Shown here: piece after piece, positions 23,901 to 28,456 of the stretch
Numbering within the stretch: position 1 is the stretch's first letter
Layout: each line of letters starts with the position of its first letter
Source: CALGLS01 sp964508085
Lineage (GTDB): Bacteria > Bacteroidota > Bacteroidia > Chitinophagales > Saprospiraceae
Reading direction: 5' to 3'
NCBI GenBank assembly: GCA_964508085.1
Contig: CAZDTI010000054.1
Location: forward strand, 1-28,456
DNA length: 28,456 nt
The notes under the pieces: model-generated
The model's input: the letters and a program-made list of their open reading frames with translations, nothing else
Told to the model about the DNA's origin: nothing
Database searches by the model: none
Made by a program: the position numbers and the translations under genes

Positions 23901-26446
23901 ATGCTTTGGTAAAAGGAAATACTATTAATGGAGTGAAAGTTGACTTTTCTAAAGAAGAGACCTGTCCTTTGAATTCTGAAGTTTATATGAAAAACGACCA
24001 TGGAAAAATGGATCGCATTTTTGTAAAGGTTCAGGAACAAAATAGTAATAACGAAAAAGGAATTTATGGGGAAACTAATCTTCCTCTAGGTGTAATAGAA
24101 GCCGGATTCATAGGTGGAGAAGAAACGATTACCTCTGTAATGGTTACTGGGATTCAGACATATGGACAATCATTTGCTGATCATTACATTAAGATATATA
24201 GGAAAGAAACGAAAGCTAAATTTTCTTTGATATATGAAAAATGCGAAAAAGAAAAAGATTACATTGAAACTTGTAGGTTGATAACAAAAGAATTAACCAA
24301 GATCCTTCAGTGCGATGGCGCTTTTGTTTATTTTCAGAATTTGAATGAAGAGAAAATTTCTTTTGGAGATGAAGTTCCGATATATTACTCAGATGAAAGT
24401 TCCTCGAAAAAAGAGGAAAGCATAAAAGTTATAAACCAGTTAATTGCAGATGCGAATGAACGCAAAAAAGGCCCTCTTTGGGATGTTTCCCTTGGTTTGG
24501 AGAGTGCTATTAATCTTTCTTCGGAAGAAAACTTTTTATTTGATCCTTTTCATTCTAGTTTTATAACCCCATTAATACATGAAGGAGAGCCTATCGGAGC
24601 CCTTTGCTTACTGTCTAATAAACAAAATTATTTTAATATTTTTGAAAAGCCATATATCGATAAATTGATTCTTGCTGTTACCGCAGAAGGGTATAAACAA
24701 AAGATGGTCTCTAGAATTTCTGAATTGGTTTTTCCCTTTAATATTTATTCAAACCCGATAGAAACATATAGTGCGTTGATTGATCGAATTGAAAAATATA
24801 TGTATTTTGATTGTGTAGGGATTTGGAAAAATACAGGAACTTCTAAATCAAAAGGAGTACTTACTTTTATTAAAGGAAGCAAGAAATTAGAAGCCATTTT
24901 GGAGCATAAGGAAGCTGATTTTATAGATCAGTCATATTTCCCAAATCTAAATAAAACGGTTCTTGTTCCTACTGAAAAATTAAATAATAGAAAATTAAAT
25001 AAAACGTATAATATTGGAAAAGAATTTAAGACTGTTATTTGTATTCCAGCGGGAATTGACAAGGGACTCGAAATTAAAGTATTTATTTTTTCTAAACGAA
25101 AGCTTAATAAGCTATTCAGGGAGGATAAAACAATTTTAGAAGCAATTGTAAACAAAGGGGCCATAACTGTTTTATATCAACAATTGTTTGAAAATTTTCA
25201 AAATTATTCTGAAGAATTAGAACAGTCTGATCCGGAAATCGTATTACAACAGGTTGTTGACTTGATTAAAAGACAGATGAATGCGCATCAAGTATTTTTA
25301 TTTTGGTCAGATAAATCAATGCGACATACAAATTATTGTAATGTAATGCATTCTGGGGGAACAATTTATAAACAAAGAATTGTTGAAGAAAAAATAATTG
25401 AAATTGATCAAAGAAGTCACTTGATTAATATTATTCGGGAAAAGAATAATGACTTGACACTGATCCCCGATAGGAAAAGTTACTATAATCGATTTGGAGA
25501 TAGGAAATGGAAGAGCAGTAATTATGATTTTGATTTTTTCACAAGAGAGGAATTGAATGCTATGGCTGTATTAAAACTCAGTGATAATTCCAGTTTGCTT
25601 TTTGTAAATTATTTAGAAGAACAGACTTTTGAAGAATCTTTCGAACATAAGTTGAAAGCTTTTGGATTCTTGGTTACTAATTCTATTAATCAATTCAATA
25701 TTAGTGAAGAAATTAGAGAATTAAAAGAAGGGAATCTAAAAGTCAACAAAGAAAATCAGGATAGTCAATTGGCCAGGGATATTGCTCATAATTCTGGGAA
25801 TTTGGTTACGGAAATGTATCTTTACTACACTAACTTTGCAAAATCTATAAAGAACCAAAATTTAATCAGTAAGGAAACTGTTCAGAATTTTACACTACAA
25901 CTACTGGGGCCTATGAACTTGCTAAGCGAGGATTTTGCCAGGTTAAAAAATTATAGGAAAGGAAATAAAAAACCTTTAAAAAAGATTAAAACTCATAAGT
26001 TGATTACTGAATCTGTGGCATTGCTTAAATACACAATAGAACAACGAACTAAAATTGAAATTAAACATGAAAAAAGTGGTCCAAATTCTAAAATAAAATG
26101 CAGGCCGACTTTAATAAAATCAGTTATTATAAATATTATTGTTAATGCATTAGAAGCGATACCTCCTTCACATAAAGGAATTATTACCATAAGTACAGAG
26201 AGAGACTTTGAAGGGAAGTATGCAATTATTGTTATTAGAGATAATGGACCAGGTATAAAGAGTGAACATAGAAGTTTTGTTTTTAAACCGGACTTTACGA
26301 CTAAAGAACATGGAACGGGTATAGGTCTATCTAGTAGTAAACATATTATAGAAGAAGAACATAATGGGAAATTAAAACTTGTAAATGAAAATAGGAAAGG
26401 AGCTACATTCAAAATTTATTTACCACTATTAAATACTGAAAAATGA
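20999..26446 (+). CDS. Giant sensor histidine kinase: propeller, TM, several GAF-like domains, HATPase
   Basis: I use the ATG at 20999 (1815 aa) rather than the in-frame TTG at 20975. A signal peptide lies near 'AFLLFVSLFFYLNSGVCQ'. About 15 two-component-regulator propeller repeats follow ('GFLWVGTQKGI', 'NLWVGTDKGGLSRF', 'TLWVGTYGGGLNKV'), then a Y_Y_Y-like strand-rich domain and one TM helix ('LFPWLALIGLLITLAVFF'). The cytoplasmic side has three or four GAF-like repeats (about 24.2-25.7 kb). The H-box-like 'ARDIAHNSGNLVTEM' (His codon 25787-25789) is atypical, with HN-SGN instead of HE-xRN. The HATPase is complete: N-box 'NIIVNALEAI', 'RDNGPGI', 'GTGIGLSSSKHII'. Unlike most propeller kinases it lacks a receiver and AraC domain. 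Its stop overlaps the next start (ATGA), so the 457-aa regulator is its partner. Confidence 0.9.
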   Translation: MIVTTYRTYRPNEFRLFCLCQRWKAFLLFVSLFFYLNSGVCQLQAPRFDHAYANLPNVVQHSVNVITQDSLGFLWVGTQKGICKFEGQNAKCYDRSTHAIGGNMIRSIVQDEKMNLWVGTDKGGLSRFNYLKEKFDLNLNVEEDLRSNSITALFYEKGSPSGKLWIGTKEGLDYWDGQKVYQYRKTNKPVLKIFPFHNYGLCYLTKDGVFRVEGDTIEKIPLLTGNGSIKSVYIISKNHLIFGTTKGRIYVYKNSLPLIITPQISLDTPINTISVDYKGRYWLGTAKGISIFYEDTTIQVRKKLCDTRSLRNNDVRYIYRDQNDGMWVGTFSGSVSKFDERKELFHMAIFRQPDRNNEISCFGDEFIWSISEETNGNIILGTKGEGLLIYNPSTNKYQAEKKFEGYEILCLFKDSQGTLWISAKDAELKTQFYQKKKNKDYVYLGADWESLTIRRITEYKDGIILLGTTDEGIFKINQDGEIEGHSTSEIGNLNKNNVYSLLVQGETLWVGTYGGGLNKVSLSNFDTTAFNCDILNSRTKKKFDNAKVLCLAQSNSSDSILWIGTSGDGMFRFNTKNNELVTVLNTSNGLPDDVIYTMVIDAKDRLWFSTTNGISYISNCSSPEFSVSNDHFTIFDGLQNLEFNAGAAHYDVQHNLIYMGGISGFNYFSPDTVVSTYAHNLEIRVVEMKLKNQKLRVKTPNTNLRYELPKPVSTVDEINLFTSDLPITLTLTSLDYCAPLTPNFRAIVECDNRLDTFKLEENEFIFSLNDFLLNKYNFISKNEKEYKIKFEVNFSRNGNWHSSSKSQKINLVVSKTLWEILFPWLALIGLLITLAVFFHMAKDKLVREQEVRKQYQQKAGAFDDLFPFSKDISTIQNTIDICKKTGERLIKQYDFDYVGFALADYLLNEVRLEYVVVNPNKKEKLDVINKNKKQWQKDSKYPFEDKDILSAVLLNSLPEKFNKGFNGYALVKGNTINGVKVDFSKEETCPLNSEVYMKNDHGKMDRIFVKVQEQNSNNEKGIYGETNLPLGVIEAGFIGGEETITSVMVTGIQTYGQSFADHYIKIYRKETKAKFSLIYEKCEKEKDYIETCRLITKELTKILQCDGAFVYFQNLNEEKISFGDEVPIYYSDESSSKKEESIKVINQLIADANERKKGPLWDVSLGLESAINLSSEENFLFDPFHSSFITPLIHEGEPIGALCLLSNKQNYFNIFEKPYIDKLILAVTAEGYKQKMVSRISELVFPFNIYSNPIETYSALIDRIEKYMYFDCVGIWKNTGTSKSKGVLTFIKGSKKLEAILEHKEADFIDQSYFPNLNKTVLVPTEKLNNRKLNKTYNIGKEFKTVICIPAGIDKGLEIKVFIFSKRKLNKLFREDKTILEAIVNKGAITVLYQQLFENFQNYSEELEQSDPEIVLQQVVDLIKRQMNAHQVFLFWSDKSMRHTNYCNVMHSGGTIYKQRIVEEKIIEIDQRSHLINIIREKNNDLTLIPDRKSYYNRFGDRKWKSSNYDFDFFTREELNAMAVLKLSDNSSLLFVNYLEEQTFEESFEHKLKAFGFLVTNSINQFNISEEIRELKEGNLKVNKENQDSQLARDIAHNSGNLVTEMYLYYTNFAKSIKNQNLISKETVQNFTLQLLGPMNLLSEDFARLKNYRKGNKKPLKKIKTHKLITESVALLKYTIEQRTKIEIKHEKSGPNSKIKCRPTLIKSVIINIIVNALEAIPPSHKGIITISTERDFEGKYAIIVIRDNGPGIKSEHRSFVFKPDFTTKEHGTGIGLSSSKHIIEEEHNGKLKLVNENRKGATFKIYLPLLNTEK

Positions 26447-27816
26447 GTGACACCTTAGCAATCGCAAGCCAGGAAAAAAGCACAGCTAAAGACGTAATAA
26501 ATGAATTGTTGCTCATTGAGGATAATTCAAGTATAGCTACTATTCTACGTGAAATAATTGTTAGCAATTTTAAAAGAAATGTTAAAGTTGTAGAGGATAA
26601 AAATCATTTAAGAGATTTATTAAATGATATCACAAAAAATAAAACATCTACAATAAATGAAGTGTTGATTGATGTATGGCTCAAGGGAATTATTATTGGA
26701 GATTTGGTTATGGAGGGAGTGAATTTGGTTGACGGCATTGATATAGCCAGATTTATTATAATGAAGTCTACTTGTGATGTTTATGTCTATAGCACAGGAA
26801 CAGTTGAACGTGAAATTATCACAAGACTAGGTACATTGAGGAATAGAGTAAATTTTTTAGAGAAAAATAATTTTGTTAGCTTTGGAGGAGATCAGGAAAT
26901 TGTTAAAAAATTTGAAGGTTTATTTGTAAAAAGGGAGAAAACGATAGTTCAACATATTGTTAATGTCAAATCTTTCATGGAAAGCTTCCAGCGGCCTTAC
27001 TCACAATATCTTGTGGAAAAATTATATGCTAGAGAGAAGTTATTTACGCAACGTGATTTGTTTAATTTAAATAAAACCTTGATTACGGATCTTCTATATG
27101 AAGATCAACGATTTGAATTAGCTACAACTGCTGATCCAGATCTAAAATTGTTAAAAAATAAAGAGTTTAATGCAGCTGATGATGAAATAAAAATAGAGCT
27201 GGTACTAAATAAAAAAAGTCGTTTTGAAGAAGTTATTATTTATGAAAGTCGTACAGACTTTAAACGATATAACCTTACCGCAGAAACTAAACAATTGTTA
27301 AGTTTATTAAGGAATAATAAAAAGGACGAGTTTTCTAGCAAAATGATCAAAACAGGAATTTCACTTAATTTAATTGTAGATATAATAGATGAAAAAATCA
27401 CAGAGTCTAAAGCAATCAAAAAAGCATTAAAAATACCCAACTACCGATTGGAATTTGTAAAAATGTTGTTTTCTGCCTACCTTGATATTGGTTTGAGCGA
27501 AGCGACTATTTATAAAAAAATGAAGCCATGGAATGATCATACTGAATTCCCTGAAATTATAGATGTGCTGGAAGGTAGACTTGAGGAGATATTAGAGGAA
27601 GATGAAGAGGCCAAAATTAGCTTAATTTCTGAATTAGGAAACGAGGCGCATAGGCACTACGAAATTATTGATTATTCTATTTTAAAAGACCAAGGAGTTT
27701 CGATCATAGGTTCCTATTTCGAATATGTTGCTTTCAATCCTGCAGAAGGTGGTATATCTGCTATTTATATTCAACCTAAGGATAAATATACATTGCCTTC
27801 TACATTTGCAAAATAA
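26443..27816 (+). CDS. Response regulator with unrecognised output domain
   Basis: This protein has 457 aa. The N-terminal receiver (about 20-165) keeps the key residues: E26/D27 ('LLLIEDNSS'), phosphoacceptor D77 ('NEVLIDVWL'), S117/T118 ('VYVYSTGT') and K141 ('NFLEKNNFV'). The C-terminal 290 residues are not a known DNA-binding domain to my eye. They are helical in the middle, contain 'GLSEATIYKKM' (350-360), similar to 'GYTPDEIYKLM' of the 674-aa protein, and end with a small strand-rich tail ('FEYVAFNPAEGGISAIYIQP'). The 4-bp ATGA overlap with the giant kinase makes them a cognate pair. It is followed after 73 bp by the metallo-beta-lactamase-fold gene. The output could be protein-protein control rather than transcription. 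Confidence 0.78.
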   Translation: MSDTLAIASQEKSTAKDVINELLLIEDNSSIATILREIIVSNFKRNVKVVEDKNHLRDLLNDITKNKTSTINEVLIDVWLKGIIIGDLVMEGVNLVDGIDIARFIIMKSTCDVYVYSTGTVEREIITRLGTLRNRVNFLEKNNFVSFGGDQEIVKKFEGLFVKREKTIVQHIVNVKSFMESFQRPYSQYLVEKLYAREKLFTQRDLFNLNKTLITDLLYEDQRFELATTADPDLKLLKNKEFNAADDEIKIELVLNKKSRFEEVIIYESRTDFKRYNLTAETKQLLSLLRNNKKDEFSSKMIKTGISLNLIVDIIDEKITESKAIKKALKIPNYRLEFVKMLFSAYLDIGLSEATIYKKMKPWNDHTEFPEIIDVLEGRLEEILEEDEEAKISLISELGNEAHRHYEIIDYSILKDQGVSIIGSYFEYVAFNPAEGGISAIYIQPKDKYTLPSTFAK

Positions 27817-27889
27817 CTGTAACCCCCAAAATACTAGATAACCAAAAGACCTAGGAGAGATCTATAAACACGAAAAACTACACGCAAAC

Positions 27890-28456
27890 ATGAACAAAGA
27901 TGGAATGGATGCCAAGGCTTCTGTATTTGATAGTATTGATATACAGGAAGAGCACACTGAGGTTAATAATTTAAAAACGTTTGCTTTTAATGTTGGGCAG
28001 GGAGACCATACACTATTACAGTTAGAGGATGGCAGATATGGTATAATAGACTTTTATTATGAGGGGGTAATAAGGGGAATTTCAGAACCTCCTGCCATTA
28101 CCTATTTTAGAAATCTTCCCAAAGAAGAAATTACTATTGCATTCATCTGTATTACTCATGCAGATAAGGATCACTTGAAAGGAATGGAGGATGCTTTCAT
28201 CTGGTTGAGGAAAAATAAAATCAAGATTGAAGAATTATGGATACCAAAAGCCATGGACATTGAAGATATTGTCAGAATGGTTTCTAATAATGTTCCTAAG
28301 TTTAGAAAATTATTAAATGAAAATCTTCAGTCGAATGAAAAGCAATTGAATTTTAATAATAACCTTGGACGTATAGAACATGTTATTTATGGCAATGAAA
28401 AGTATTTTAATTATAAAATAAAACACTTCGAAGGAATTGATGAAAACTTTTTTGAG
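27890..28456 (+). CDS. ComEC-like metallo-beta-lactamase-fold hydrolase (partial, 3' end beyond window)
   Basis: The open frame runs from the ATG at 27890 to the window edge (189 codons, no stop). Residues 31-55 read 'FAFNVGQGDHTLLQLEDGRY' followed by 'GIIDF', matching the 'VGQGDs.li..dg..ilID.G' start of ComEC/Rec2-type metallo-beta-lactamase domains. The zinc motif 'ITHADKDHLKGM' (88-99) has the HxDxDH arrangement with H90, D92, D94 and H95. The usual S after VGQGD is H40 here. No signal peptide or TM segment is seen, unlike true ComEC channels, so it is probably a soluble hydrolase. It lies 73 bp after the 457-aa regulator on the same strand, probably the same operon, which makes it a candidate effector. 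Substrate unknown (nucleic acid or nucleotide for related enzymes). Confidence 0.82.
   Translation, partial: MNKDGMDAKASVFDSIDIQEEHTEVNNLKTFAFNVGQGDHTLLQLEDGRYGIIDFYYEGVIRGISEPPAITYFRNLPKEEITIAFICITHADKDHLKGMEDAFIWLRKNKIKIEELWIPKAMDIEDIVRMVSNNVPKFRKLLNENLQSNEKQLNFNNNLGRIEHVIYGNEKYFNYKIKHFEGIDENFFE

Noticed and set aside
9333..28456. Second copy of the tRNA-Lys 3' end (att site) or an integrase
   Set aside because: None seen by eye in this window; an att site further right remains possible.
1..28456. CRISPR array, IS element or rRNA
   Set aside because: No regularly spaced repeats, transposase frames or rRNA-like sequence were seen.

Overview
The window looks like chromosomal DNA of a Bacteroidota bacterium, possibly of the Saprospiria/Cytophagia type. 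The signs are -7 boxes of the TAnnTTTG type in front of several genes, weak or absent Shine-Dalgarno sequences, signal peptides ending in A-Q, lipoproteins with an acidic stretch after the cysteine, and a decayed piece of a DUF7619-like surface-protein domain. The family names below are read from motifs by eye; no database search was possible.

Left part (1-9.4 kb) is ordinary chromosome. It holds an AhpD/carboxymuconolactone-decarboxylase-like protein (-), a small YceI-like secreted protein (+), a TPR histidine kinase with a LytTR response regulator (+,+), proC (-), two tandem paralogous small lipoproteins (-,-), dinB (+), a secreted barrel-like protein (+), a HAD phosphatase (+) and a tRNA-Lys with its own promoter and a strong terminator. 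Between about 9.4 and 10.3 kb is a junk-like stretch with a protein-domain relic (minus strand), a 45-bp imperfect palindrome and one possible 48-aa membrane peptide.

Right part (10.3 kb to the window end) is one signalling-gene cluster that by eye is more A+T rich. A minus-strand operon encodes a receiver-like/helical protein (274 aa) and an aminoglycoside-phosphotransferase-fold kinase with an extra N-terminal region (567 aa). Divergent from it is a plus-strand operon with a degenerate soluble histidine kinase (830 aa) and three receiver-like proteins (481, 218 and 674 aa) that keep the phosphorylation residues to different degrees. Next come a two-TM protein with a SPOR-like periplasmic domain (254 aa), a giant propeller/GAF sensor kinase (about 1815 aa), its overlapping response regulator with an unrecognised output domain (457 aa), and the start of a ComEC-like metallo-beta-lactamase-fold enzyme cut by the window edge.

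The parts are tied together by a regulatory signal: a tandem GCTAAC half-site with an exact 10-bp period occurs three times (both divergent operons and the 254-aa gene), each time 9-10 nt upstream of a -7-like box. The cluster therefore appears to be a co-regulated phosphorelay-style system with many receivers, one or two kinases, an APH-like kinase and a candidate hydrolase effector. It resembles in logic the two-component-derived defence (Detocs) and ternary conflict systems, but I cannot match it to a described one.
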